64,000 nt of DNA from NCBI GenBank assembly GCA_036925085.1, contig JAUPFP010000001.1, forward strand, positions 15,290,842 to 15,354,841, in the 5' to 3' direction. The notes under the pieces were generated by a model. It worked only from the letters and a program-made list of their open reading frames with translations. It had not been told where the DNA came from and did no database searches. The stretch is from Brachycybe producta. Its lineage: Eukaryota > Arthropoda > Diplopoda > Playtdesmida > Andrognathidae. Shown piece after piece: positions 33,455 to 44,629 of the stretch (position 1 is its first letter; each line of letters starts with the position of its first letter). The position numbers and the translations under genes were made by a program.

Positions 33455-36232
33455 GGTGGTCCTTTGATATATATGGTAATTTTTAAATTCAAATATTTCA
33501 TGTTCTGACACCCCCCCAGAATTGTTCTCCCAACCAAAAAAATAGTCTACATAAAAGTTTATAAATTTTAATTGATATTTAGAGGTAGCTCAATGAATTC
33601 AAAGTTTTCGTAATAGCGTAATCATTACGTATTCTCCTAAAATTATATACCATTGTTTATCTAGTGTCACTAATATTGAAATAATTAGAATGAACTATTT
33701 TGTATACATAAGTTACAATTAAAACACAACAATGTAATTTATGCACATTTTATTAACATTGGACCAAACAAGTAATGACTACAAAGTAGCTAATGTAGTC
33801 TTTTTGCAATCTGGATAACGACTAGAATGTTCTTTCACAACTTAAAGCAAATACTGTTTCTGATCTTCATTTTTTGTTAATATTGGATTGTACTCTTTCA
33901 TCAATGCCACACCTCTTTCAGCATTGTCATTCACAACTTGTAAATGTTTTATGATATCCTTAGCTTGCTTGTAGTCTTCTCGCAGATGCCATATCTTTGG
34001 ATCATGTTCTAAGAACCTTTTGGAAATGCCAAGATGGTCAAATAAGTGTATTGAGTTCTTCGATACAAAGTCTTCTATTCTCATATTAACGGAGCCACTG
34101 GCACTCATTTGGATTCTCTTCAGAGGCTGATCTGCACCTTCCTTTTCATAAAGATATTTTAGCATTGCCTGTTTTGATTTGATTGGCACACTGTCATCAA
34201 AAAATGCCAATCCAACTAGTTCCTCACTTAAGTACCAAAGATGTCCCTCAAATTTCTTGCAAGTAACATTGGATATTGAAGGATTGATTTTTTTATAATC
34301 TCTAAGCTTTTGCAGAAGCTGTAGATCATTGAAAGCTGCAGTAATGGGAAGTGGGGCAGTGAACCAAGCCTTGATGTAGACATAAACAAGAAAGACACAT
34401 ATGTTGCATAGTCCTTTTTCTTCTCTTGCAGCGAGAGTAAACTGGTTACGAAACAGCCACATTTTTAGTGAGTATATTGCTTTGGACATCCATCTTGCAT
34501 GATGTACAGCCCCAGGGGCTAAAAATCGCACACCTCGTGGTGGTGTACCTCCCAGAAAGATAATAGCTAATTCTAAACATTCTCTGTAATCATCTCTGAT
34601 TTTAGTGTCAGTTTGTTGAAGCTGGTTAGTACAGAATTCAATGACATTGTCTTTTTCATCTTTCATCACAAGCTGTACCGTTTCACTGCTGTCTAAAGAC
34701 ATGTAAGATGACTGATCTATTTTAACCCAGAACTGCTTGAATCGCTTGAATATGGTTACATCAGGGCCAGACGAGGTACAACCCATGGCTTCATTAAATG
34801 CACTAGCAAGAACAAGTTCTAAGATATGGTGACGACATGCCAAGTACAGAAGATCCTTCTGCAATTTCTGCTCTAACAGAATACAAGTTCCATTTCTGTG
34901 ACCTGTGTTGCTAGATGTGGTATCGAAGCACATAGCTTTCACTTGATCGACAACATCCCATTCTTTAAGTAAATCTGCAACAGCAGTTGCCTGACACTCC
35001 CCAGTGCCTGCCTGCAACTTAGGCACACCTAGAAGCTGGTTAACACCTAAACCTGAAACAATCACAGGAAGGCGATCCACTTTCTCATTTCCTGTTAGAT
35101 CCAGAAGAAGTTTGCCATCCCAGTGTACAACGAGTGGTGTAGAAGTGTGGAATTAGTTTTTTAGTCTTAATGCCACTTTTACGTATGCTACCTCTCTGTC
35201 TTCTTATTGATGACCTATTTAGATTAAAATCTTTTATGTTGTGGCCAAGACCCTGAGCTGCTGCTGCCAAGAGAAATGTAGCTTTACGGTCACTCAACTT
35301 AGCTCTATCCAATGCCGATGCTACTGATGGCGTGACAATGTTTTATGTGCCCTCTTATTTTGTTTAGTTGGTGATTCTGATGTGGATTGTTTCCTTATTG
35401 TGACATTCTGATTTGGAACTACATTGTATTTGTTTCCACTACTACTAGCTTGATCATCACTGTCACTGCTGAAATCTAAGACATTTCCCACAAACGCTTT
35501 TTGTTGGTTTTCACACTTCTGCTTAAACTCTTCGAATTTTATTTTCCGTTTGTCAATCCTCAATTCCTTTCCAGCCAAAACTTTGTCAACTTGACCAAAG
35601 CATCCTCGCCGACCTTTTTCTCTCTGTGCAAGTAGAAAATCCTTGTCTTCTTGAATAGTAATCATTGTGAGGGCATCCTTATGAGCAATGTCAAATAAAT
35701 TATCGAGGTCATCTTTAAACTGACTCTCATGACTTTGCTGAACAGCACTTTTCCTATTACAATTTTTTTTCAGTTTGACCCACTTCTCATGAAGCTGTTC
35801 TGTCTTCTTAACACAGTCCTGTTCATGTCTTATGGGAATTCGGGCTTTTTCCCAAAATATTGCAGCTTCTTTTACAGCACTACGGGAACTTTCACGGATT
35901 GTCTTTTTTAAGGTTCGGTGGTGATAAAAAAATACACTGAGCACTTGTTTATTAGAGGGTAACTTGGATCCCTTGATAGAGGTCTCTTCTGACCCAATAA
36001 GCCACAAAGTATTGGTCTTTCTGGTTGCAGTAGCCATAACTATTAATTTTTCACTTTACCTGCAATAATAGAGAAAAATCTTAAAAAAGAAAGAATTTCA
36101 TATTCATTGAGCTACCCCTAAATATTGCTTGACTGTAATATAACTTTGCACAACATAATTTTATACATAGTAGAACAACATGAGAGGGTCAGACAAAGAC
36201 TTTTAAAAACTTAAAAAATAAGGACCACCCTA
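33452..36232 (-). mobile_element. hAT-like DNA transposon, TAGGGTGGTCCTT ends
   Basis: 2781 bp. Left end TAGGGTGGTCCTTTG (33452) and right end AAGGACCACCCTA (to 36232) are 13-bp inverted repeats. Flanking ATATATAT and ATACACAT (6 of 8 identical) are a plausible 8-bp duplication in a TA tract. It encodes one transposase on the minus strand. The terminal TAGGGTG links it to the shorter element at 19789-20903. Confidence 0.82.
33842..36037 (-). pseudogene. hAT-like transposase, two compensating frameshifts
   Basis: ATG at 36037 (MATATRKTNTLWLIGSEE) to the stop at 33842, about 730 codons. Frames 36037-35321 and 35131-33842 agree, but the part between about 35340 and 35170 is shifted, so two single-base frameshifts are present. 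Visible landmarks: a basic N-terminal half, VVHWDGKLLLDL (candidate first Asp), AMCFDTTSSNTG (second Asp), LACRHHILELVL (Cys-x-x-His as in hAT enzymes), and NDNAERGVAL near the C-terminus (candidate catalytic Glu). The assignment to hAT rests on these motifs and the 8-bp duplication. The family is common in invertebrate genomes, but I cannot give a Pfam name. Probably inactive. Confidence 0.75.
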
Positions 36233-36239
36233 ATACACA

Positions 36240-36280
36240 TTGTGTATATATATATATATACACATATATATATACATATA
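36240..36280. repeat. (TA)n/(CA)n microsatellite
   Basis: Short TA tract between the hAT-like and the Tc1/mariner-like element; the latter uses its last TA as target site. Confidence 0.85.
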
Positions 36281-37844
36281 CAGTGCGTTTCATATATATA
36301 GACGCACCCCAAAAATTGGTTATAACTCGAGTTATAGTCAATGGATTCACCTGAAATTTTCAGCATAAAGAGATCATCTTATATTCTAAACTTTCTGCTA
36401 GGCAGAAATTTTTTTCTTTAAAAGGTAAAAATTAAAAAAATTAAAAACTGGAAAATGACCGTTTCATAATTATAGACGCACTAATGAACTTTTCACTTTT
36501 ATTAATTATTGTGACAAAATAACATGCTGAATCATTAAAAATAGTAAGGTATACAACTGTTATGATGTTTCAAAACTTAAAACATTCTTTTTTACAGAAT
36601 TAAACAATATTTATAAGCAAATTTGCAGAAATTCTACCCCGAAACAGCTAAAATGGGACTTTTCAACTCTGCTATTGTAGTATAATCATAGCAATCTGTA
36701 AATCATTATTGTATGATGTTGTCCCGAAAGTTCTCTGTAAGATTTAAGTCCGGGGACACCCTGGCCATTCGAGAGTGGTGATATTCTGGTTTCGTAACCA
36801 TTGATTCCTTAGATTACTGGAGCGAACTGGTGCATTTTCTTGCTCGAATGCTAAGCTAACGCTAGGAAATCGACTTTGGCAGGTCAGTAAACACTATCAT
36901 AATATTGTCTGATAATAAACATTATTTTTTGGTTGGTTCAAATGCGCTAAATACTTCGCATATTGTTAGGCCACCACCACCGACATATCTGAGTGCGTGA
37001 AAAAATTCAATCTCGATGATTCTGACGGTTTTTTTTTCTTTCTTCATATTGGAAGGATGTTACGAGAAAAGCACAATATTTTCCTGAACAAAATTTCGGC
37101 AGTGGGGAGCCTAATATTATGGGGAACATTTAGTGCCTTTCAAACGAGCAGCTTAGTTTTTGAAACGCGAGCTTAGCATTTATTTCAACCCAAATAAATA
37201 TCAGTGATTATCAGACAATGTTACTAGGGTATGTACTGCCATATTACATCGCTTCTATAGCATTTGCTTAGTATTCCAGCAAGAAAATGGCCCAGTTTCC
37301 TCCAATAACCTAACGAAGGAATGGTTACGGAACCAAAATATCACCACTCTCGAATGGCCGGCGTGTCTCCCGGACTTAAATCCTGATGAAAACGTTTGGG
37401 ACATCATTGTACATGATGATTAAGCAGATTGCCATCATGATAATACAATATCAAAGCTGAAAATTGCCATTTTAGCTCCTTTTCAGTAGAATTTCGGTAA
37501 ATTTGCTTATAAATATTGTTTAATTCTGTAAAAAAGAATGTTTTAAGTTTTGAAACATCATAACAGTCGTATACCTTACTATTTTTAATGATTCAGCATG
37601 TTATTTTGTCACAATAATTAATAAAAGTGAAAAGTTCATTAGTGCGTCTATAATTATGAAATGGTCATTTTCCAGTTTTTAATTTTTTTAATTTTTACCT
37701 TTTAAAGAAAAAAATTTCTGCCTAGCAGAAAGTTTAGAATATAAGATGATCTCTTTATGCTGAAAATTTCAGGTGAATCCATTGACTATAACTCGAGTTA
37801 TAACCAATTTTTGGGGTGCGTATATATATATATGAAACGCACTG
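36281..37844. mobile_element. Palindromic Tc1/mariner-like foldback element
   Basis: 1564 bp, ends CAGTGCGTTTCATATATATA and its inverse, TA on both sides (36279-36280, 37845-37846). The left arm (36281-36885) is an inverted copy of the right arm (37255-37844), including transposase sequence. The right arm reads QQENGPVSSNNLTKEWLRN, then TTLEWPACLPDLNPDENVW, the second and third catalytic blocks of Tc1-type transposases, with the Asp of the first of these changed to Glu. GSLILWGTFSAF (about 37110) belongs to the same enzyme. It arose from a Tc1-like element by large inverted duplication. Confidence 0.85.
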
Positions 37845-37850
37845 TATATA

Positions 37851-37881
<31 letters not shown>

Positions 37882-37895
37882 GTACATATATGTAC
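37845..37895. repeat. (TA)n with ATGTACATAT
   Basis: Microsatellite joining the Tc1/mariner-like element to the DUF659/hAT pseudogene. Confidence 0.85.
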
Positions 37896-39363
37896 TGAGA
37901 CAATGGATTGCAGCTCTTGGACTTGGATCAAAAGAGTACTACACTACCGATGGGAAAGTTATTTTTTGCACTGCTTGTAACAAGAAGGTTGCCTGCCTCA
38001 AATCTTTTCAACTGAAACAGAATGATGCAACAACCATGCACCAAAAAAACATGAGCAGTAAAAAAAATCGAAAGAGCAGCAGTGCTTATTACATATTACA
38101 TGCCACAGCCTGAATGTGACACTGTGACACTCAAAATTGATCTTCCTCAAGCCTTTATTTCGGCCAATATTCCTTTGAAGAAATTGAACAACACAGCAGT
38201 GAAATCTTTTTTTACAAAAGTATTGTAAGAAAAGCATACCAGAGGAATCCACTTTGCGTAAAAACTATTTAGAGCCATGCTACATCACTGCAATTGAAAA
38301 TATTCGAATGGACATTCAGGACTCAAATATTTGGGTGGCAATTGATGAGACAACAGATGCAGTAGGTCATTATATAGCAAACATGGTAGTAGGAAAATTA
38401 AATAATGAAGGTCCTTCTACTCCGCACATAATAGCATGTAGAGTTCTCGAGAAAACAAACCATTCAACTGTAGCACAGGAGTTCGATGAGGCACTTCGCA
38501 TTTTGTGGCCAAACAGCGGTAACAATCACCGCGTTCATTTACTTCTGAGCGATGCTGCAGCTTATATGATCAAAGCAGGTACTGCAATCAAAGTTTTTTA
38601 TCCAAATGTCATTTACATGACATGATTAGCTCATGGGTTTCATCGACTTTGTGAGCAAATACGAGCCTCCTTTCCGGCAGTCAACAATCTAATTTCTTCA
38701 ACAAAAAAAGTATTTGTTAAGGCACCACTACGAGTTCAGTATTACAAAAATGCACTGTCAGGCATACAACTTCCTCCTAAGCCCGTGTTGACAAGGTGGG
38801 GAATGTCGCTGCAAGCTGCGATCTTCTACAGCAACAACTTCGAAGCTGTCAAAGAAGTTGTGGATAGTTTTCAGAACAGTGATGCAATATGCATCATGGA
38901 TGAATTTGCTTCTCCAACAGTCATTCAGAATCTTGCATACATCAAAGCACATTTTTCAATTCTGCCAAGCAGCATCCAGAAACTTGAAACTGTTGGTCTA
39001 CCGTTAGCTGAAGCTATGGCCATCATTGATGAAGTGAAGGTAAAGATTTGCAAAGCTCCGGGATCTGTTGCATTATGTGCAGCCAACAAACTTGTGGCAG
39101 TTTTGGCCAAAAACCCTGGCTATCCAATACTGCAAGATATTGTTTCCACCTTAGATGGCAACCAAGAATCTTCTTTGCTGAACAACTATTCTCCGGCTCA
39201 AATCGAAGAATTTAAATATGCACCGGCAACCTCGTGTGACGTGGAACGCTCCTTTTCTGCATATAAATATGTGCTGAATGAGAAGCGTCTCAACATGACC
39301 CCAAACCATATTGAAATGTGTTTAGTAAGCTACTGCAACGGGAAAAATAAAAGTATTCGATAA
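37896..39363 (+). pseudogene. DUF659/hAT-type transposase-derived gene
   Basis: N-terminal BED-like zinc finger region (LRQWIAALGLGSKEYY, then VIFCTACNKKVACLKSF) at 37896-38030. After a frameshift near 38217, a 369-codon frame from 38254 reads NIWVAIDETTDAVGHYIANM and VHLLLSDAAAYMIKAG, continuing into LAHGFHRLCEQI. It has one in-frame TGA (38623-38625) where related proteins have Cys. The end carries ATSCDVERSFSAYKYVLNEK, the hAT C-terminal ER-FS motif. The family resembles CGG-repeat-binding-protein-like hAT derivatives. Only a nonsense mutation and a frameshift separate it from an open gene, suggesting modest age. Confidence 0.78.
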
Positions 39364-39471
39364 ATTGTGATTAAAATTTGTAAAATTTACAAAATTATTA
39401 ATGTATGTGGCTGTAAATTTAGTTAGTAATATTATATAATGAATATTAATGATAATATTTAATAATATTAT

Positions 39472-39508
39472 ATAATGTATTGATATATAACATATATCAA
39501 TACATTAT
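39472..39508. repeat. Perfect 16-bp hairpin
   Basis: ATAATGTATTGATATA (39472-39487), five-base loop, then its exact reverse complement (39493-39508). It is AT-only apart from three G/C pairs and lies downstream of the DUF659 pseudogene; possibly a relic of an element end. Confidence 0.7.
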
Positions 39509-39582
39509 ATTTAATAAAGCATTTTTTTCCTTATGTTGCGCATATTTGCAAAAATATTTCATAAGTTTTAAATGTATATTTG

Positions 39583-40361
39583 TGTAACGACCCGACTTGG
39601 TCGCTACAATGACCTACGGCAAATTTCCCTAACTTACCGCCGTTGACCCTCCTTGGGACGGGTCGAAGCGCTGGCCAGCCCTCCTTTTGCACCCGTCCGT
39701 GCCATGGGTAGCGCCGATCGGAGGATCCTCCACGCCGCAAGTCGACGGACGAATGGCCGCCGAACAAGACGAGGAATCCACGGTAAATCCCCGATGGATC
39801 TTACCGTGGATAAACCGCGCGCGAAGCACCGGCCGACACGATGATGAACATGCCGAAAACAGGACGGTGGTGGGCGGCAACCCCAGCCGAGAACCCCCAC
39901 CCTCCTCGTGGTAACTTCCCCAAGTATTATTAGAAATAAAGACACGGACACAGTGGTTGAGAGAGTGAAAAATAAACAATATAATTTATTCAACAAGAAT
40001 AAATAATTAAAACACTCACTATCAGTGAAGATAATAGATGAACAATTTCCTGGCTAATCCAGCCAGGAGAGGTCATTGACCTCTTCAGACAAAGAAAACA
40101 AGTGATGAATGGGGGGCCATCTTGGCCACCTGTTGAAATGAAGAGAGCATTAGTACATCCCTGCACAATCAAGGGTTTCACTCCACTGTCCAGATATAAT
40201 GGCCGCCGCCATATATATCACCCCCAGGCTGCTCCACCTGGGGGAGGACAGGGACCCTTGCTGGCCATTTTGTCATCTGCCTGGCAACCAATTTGCAAGT
40301 GCCTAGCAGAGGACATGGGATTTTAGTTCTACTCCAAAAGGAGCAGAACTGGGTCGTCACA
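39583..40361 (-). repeat. Solo LTR with TTTG target duplication
   Basis: 779 bp; on the minus strand it begins TGTGACGACCCAGTTCTGC and ends GTCGGGTCGTTACA. TTTG flanks it at 39579-39582 and 40362-40365. Same family as 18039-18743. Confidence 0.87.
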
Positions 40362-40407
40362 TTTGCATGCATATTTCGAAGGTTTTTAGTGCATATAAAT
40401 CCGCTAT

Positions 40408-40409
<2 letters not shown>

Positions 40410-40470
<61 letters not shown>
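40410..40470. repeat. (TA)n microsatellite
   Basis: About 60 bp of TA directly upstream of the 5' LTR at 40471. It appears to have replaced the first part of that LTR. Confidence 0.95.
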
Positions 40471-40471
<1 letters not shown>

Positions 40472-41154
40472 GTATCCTGGTCAATCGTATTTGATTGGCC
40501 AGTTTGGTTTTTACTTTTGTTTTTGCCCAATCAGGGGACACTGAGAAAGTGTTTTCAGTATCCTCTTTTTGGGTATAAATACAGTAGAGCCGTGTTTTGA
40601 TGTTAAAGAGGCAATTCTTAAGTTAATGCTGAAAGACCGAATCTATGCCCAACTTATGGCAAGGTTCTTAAATTCATTTTCAAAAAGTTACGATTTTATT
40701 TCTAAGTGTTGTGTTCAACCAGTTCGATTATTTTATGTTTTATACGGAATAAAACTCCGATTTTACTTTAACTAAACCAGTGGTGTTTTTGGATTATTCT
40801 TTTCGCTTTGAATATTTCTAAAGAAGATTTTCATCATTCTGTTGCAGCTCTTCACCATTGGGAACTTCAAGACTCCAAACAGGTGCAAACCTGCAATGCA
40901 AGATTGTAAGGATATTTCACACGATTCTTAGGGCAGATTTACGGACGCAAGTCTGAGATACAGAGACAAAAGATCCTCAAGACTGTGAAGTCTTTTGCCA
41001 GAGACTAGTGTGGACATAAAATAGATGTTATATTGGTCTAGTCCTCCCGGGCCAGTAGAATTAGTGACTTAGCCACTCACTATCGATACGAGTGTAAACT
41101 CGCTCGTATTAACTTGAAAGAGCAGATTCTACTAGTGGAAAAAGGTCCGTCACA
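40471..41154 (+). repeat. 5' LTR of the plus-strand gypsy element
   Basis: Plus-strand LTR ending AAAGGTCCGTCACA at 41154. Compared with the copy at 51955-52916 (minus), it lacks the first 300 bases, which are replaced by a (TA)n tract. It contains the TATA box and poly(A) signal listed below and is followed by a primer-binding-like site and gag. It would drive the element's transcript if intact. Confidence 0.8.
40574..40580 (+). promoter_or_regulatory. TATA box in the 5' LTR
   Basis: GGGTATAAATACAG sits about 170 bp upstream of the AATAAA at 40748-40753, the expected order for U3 promoter and R polyadenylation signal. Confidence 0.6.
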
Positions 41155-41159
41155 ATACA

Positions 41160-41175
41160 TGGCGGAGGTGCGGGG
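41160..41175 (+). other. Candidate primer-binding site
   Basis: TGGCGGAGGTGCGGGG begins five bases after the LTR end. It starts TGG, as expected for pairing with the CCA end of a tRNA primer. The tRNA cannot be named from the sequence alone. Confidence 0.5.
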
Positions 41176-41325
41176 TAGTTTATAAAACTTGCTACCTCGT
41201 TTTACCCTGAAAAACGTGTTGAAAAACACGAAACATACCGTAATTCAATTGTGCAAACAATTTTGAAACAAAACAAAATTTTTTAAACATTTTTACGATT
41301 TTATTGTCACAAATTACGATAAATA

Positions 41326-43480
41326 ATGATGAATACCAACGGAATAACCGCAAGGTTCTCCCGGCAACTCCAATACAGACGCCGACGTGAACAGCTTGTA
41401 AAAGAACGAGCGAAAGCTCGGGAAACATGCCGTGTTGCCCGAGAAACACAAAAGCAAGAGAAGGAGGACAAGCTGAGGACCCTTGCAGCAGAGAAGCGTG
41501 CTGAAGATGAAGAACGCCAAGCCGATGCCCGACTCAAGATGGAAGCAGCATCTTCTGAAGCCTCTCAACGAAGCAACGAGCAGAAGATGGTCGATCGGTT
41601 TGCTGAACTCATGAAAGACGCCACTCCTGAGAGCCGAGAAGAATTGGTGAGACGGTTGTGCGGAGAATCAACTCCACGCCATCTCTAACACACACATGAG
41701 AGAAATCTCAGAAACAGAAGCAAGTCGCCGACAGAATCCGGGCGTAAGCTCAGGGCCGAAGCTCCTGAATGGACTCCGAACCTGGGATCGACGTCATATT
41801 CTGAAAAGAATTCACTTCATCCACTCCACGGTTTTCTAAAGTATGAAGGATCTGAGAACATACTTCTTTATGTTGAAGAGTTCGAAGATATTGCAATTGC
41901 GCACCAATGGAACTCCCTGCAGCGATGCAGTCACTTTACTGGTCTCCTTCATAAACGAGCAATCAAATGGTGTAATGTCCCGCCGGACCGTTACAATGCT
42001 CGGTAAATGAAAACTTCAAAACGCTCTCACTTACCGGCGACAGAGCTCCGACGACGGGGACGGGACCGTACCCGCAGCCGCCTCTCCCACGGTGCACCCC
42101 TCGGGTGGTGTCGGTGCGGAGCTTCCCTCGACGGTGACACGACGGTGACACGCCCCCTCGACGGTGACACGCCGCCTCATTGAGCCGACAATTTACTGGG
42201 CGAAAGAGGTCGGAAAGGATGGTGGAGTCTCCCCAAACCGGAAACCCACCCTCCCGCAGTAAACCCCCTAAGAAAACACACGGACACAAAGCAAGTGATG
42301 AATAAAAAGTGTTTTATTACACTTACGGCAGTTGATGACGTTAGTATTTACAGAACTTGGCTGGGCAACTTCACCCAGCCAAGGAAGATATATAAATATA
42401 TAAAACAAAAGGTGCACTGGCCAAAAGGCAAACAAAGACCCAAAACGCCGGACAGTGGAGGTCACCCTGACCTCCACCCACAGGTCTGGTCACAGTCGAA
42501 GCCTACAACCAACTGCCCAGATCCTGTGGCTGACCAGGCCACAGGAAACCTCCAGGCAACTTCACCCGGAGGGGACAGAGGTCACATCTGACCTCTCACC
42601 CATAGACTTCATGGTGAGAGGCTTGCTGGCACCAAAATGGCGTCCGTCCTAACAGCCTACTGTAGCTGTCAGGCATAGGAAATTCGTCTGCTCATACAAA
42701 AAAAATTAAAATTGAGCAGATCAGGTTGCCACAATGGCTTGCTCATTTTCGATTGGAATATGGCGAAATAAATTGGCCTATGATGCGTAACGGAATTAAA
42801 ATGAATTTCTGTTACCTGACCAGAAAGTGAGGATGAAAAATGAGCTGCCTGCAAGGACCCTAAAAGATAATGAAACTTTTAAGGTCTACGCGGAGGAGTA
42901 TGCAGAGATGTATCGAAGGATCCATCCCCAAGATGACGACTCCTTGCTGATTTCGAGCCTGAGGAAAAGTCTTTTACCATCTTTGAAGCTGCATCTGTTT
43001 AGAGCACCGAAGGACAATCTTTACGACTTCGTCAAGTTTGCCGCCCAGACTGAGAGAGAGCTGATAGAAGAGAATATGTTGACGTACAAGACGACTACTG
43101 GTAACCAGCCGGCCCAGCAGCACAAGCCTCAATGACCGAAACAGCAGCAGAAGAAACAACAGACGTGGACGAACAAGAACACGGCCACGTCTGAAAAGAT
43201 GCAGGACACAAAGACGAATCAAGATGGTGGACAGAAACTCCCGCAGAGAAAATGATCTACTGGACCACTCATCTGCTATCAGTGTCAGGAGCCTGGACAC
43301 AGCGTTCCAGTGCACCAACGAACCGAAACCGAAGGAGAACAAGACGACTCCACCAACTCCAGGTAATAGTTGATGAACCGTCGAAAACGACGACGCCGAA
43401 AGTCATCTGCGCCAACAAAATCCACGTGCGCCAACGAAATCCACGTTCTACCCAACGGAATGAAAATGGTACCTGCATTA
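41326..43480 (+). pseudogene. Ty3/gypsy gag split by a solo LTR
   Basis: Starts MMNTNGITARFSRQLQYRRR at 41326 with a highly charged helical region (41326-41688, stop). The capsid continues in another frame (FLKYEGSENILLYVEEFEDI, HFTGLLHKRAIKW) to 41970. There the LTR at 41971-42733 is inserted. After it the capsid resumes: LAHFRLEYGEI, then ELPARTLKDNETFKVYAEEY and LRKSLLPSLKLHLFRAP at 42827-43135. A zinc knuckle relic CYQCQEPGHS follows near 43270, with the last Cys lost. Stops and frameshifts make it non-functional. Confidence 0.82.
41971..42733 (-). repeat. Solo LTR in gag, ATGG target duplication
   Basis: 763 bp; the minus strand begins TGTGGCAACCTGATCTGCTC and ends GGCGGGACATTACA. ATGG is present at 41967-41970 and 42734-42737. 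Excision with one ATGG restores the capsid frame (AIKWWLAHFRL). Same family as the LTRs at 22125-22796, 45935-46727 and 49190-49860. Confidence 0.9.
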
Positions 43481-43563
43481 ATCAATAATAAGATGCATTA
43501 TTTTCATTTTGACAACCATCAGAAGGCTTTAAACTACTAGGGGCGCCACTCGCACCCAAAGTA

Positions 43564-44618
43564 GTGACACCCGGAAAAGAAAATACTGAAGAGAGACCAA
43601 AAGAAGACGAGTTGCCGAAACCTGAAGAAGTGGACGTCAAGGTTCGATGGGACCGGATAACGAGAGTATCTATTGGGATGGCTGCGGTCAACCATGCGGG
43701 GATGTCTCCAGGTCTGGGTAGCCCGTGCCAAAACACCGACAAAGAAGAGGAATCAACAACGCCTGATCAGATCCTCGCTGCGGTACAGCTAAAGGACTCT
43801 CCGACGCATGAAGCAGACTTTGGAGATGGGATCCAAATCCGTACTATCTACGAAGATGGGAGCCAGCGCAAACCACTGCAAAATGGGGCCTCTACGTCGT
43901 TTGCAAAAACGAACGATGCCAAGATGTCCAACAAAGAAGAACAAGTAGTAGTCTCAAAAGGAGCTACTCTTGTTAGTGTGTCTGTGTAGTGAAAACGAAA
44001 CTAGCTACTCCTGTTATTAAGCAGGGGCAGACTGTGGCAAAAACCAAAGAAGTACCCACACCTGCTCAAAAATCTAAAGCAGAACATGGAGTAGTGAAAG
44101 AGGGAGTAGCTACACCTGTTAAGGGTTCAACTGAAGAGTCTAGTCTTCTCTATCGATTGCAAAACCCGTGTTGTACACAAACGATTCGAGATGTTTGGAC
44201 CAAGTTGACTGAGACAGTCACGCCTCGTGAACTCCAAGTCCAAAATCAAGACGAGCAGACGGCACCTAAAGTTTGTGTAAACTTTGGAGGTTGTGAGTTA
44301 GAAATGACTGCCGACAGTGGTGCCAAAACGTCTGTCATCAGCGAGTCATTAGTGAAAGACATGAAGCTCATTGTGGATCCACTTTCGTTCCCGCCGAATC
44401 TGACTGGTGCCGGAGGTAACCCATTGAACATCATGGGACAAGTCATCGTGCCAATTCAAGTCGCCGAAAAGCTTGTCAAAGGAAAAGTGATTGTCATCAA
44501 AGGACGATGTGAGGCCTTGCAAGGGAACGACCTTGGAAGAAATCTCAACCTTCGCCTCGACAGGATCAACAAGAAAGTCTACTTCGGAGAGGAGCTTGTT
44601 GCCGGACACTTTCCATAA
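43564..44618 (+). pseudogene. Gag-pol linker and aspartic protease of the gypsy element
   Basis: 43564-43989 is an acidic linker (GKENTEERPKEDELPKPEEV). 43989-44618 is a retropepsin: CELEMTADSGAKTSVISESL holds the catalytic Asp in a DSG triplet (DTG or DSG are both usual). The C-terminal part LDRINKKVYFGEELVAGHFP matches the end of other gypsy proteases, like that at the window start. The domain itself is open; the joins to gag and RT are broken. Confidence 0.8.
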
Positions 44619-44629
44619 GCAGCAACAAG

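Noticed and set aside
33241..33511. Frames rich in alternating Ile and Tyr on both strands
   Set aside because: They are translations of the (TA)n microsatellite, not genes; the same applies at 40293-40600 and 37757-37870.
39531..40326. Several frames on both strands near 39.6-40.3 kb
   Set aside because: All lie in the GC-rich half of a solo LTR.
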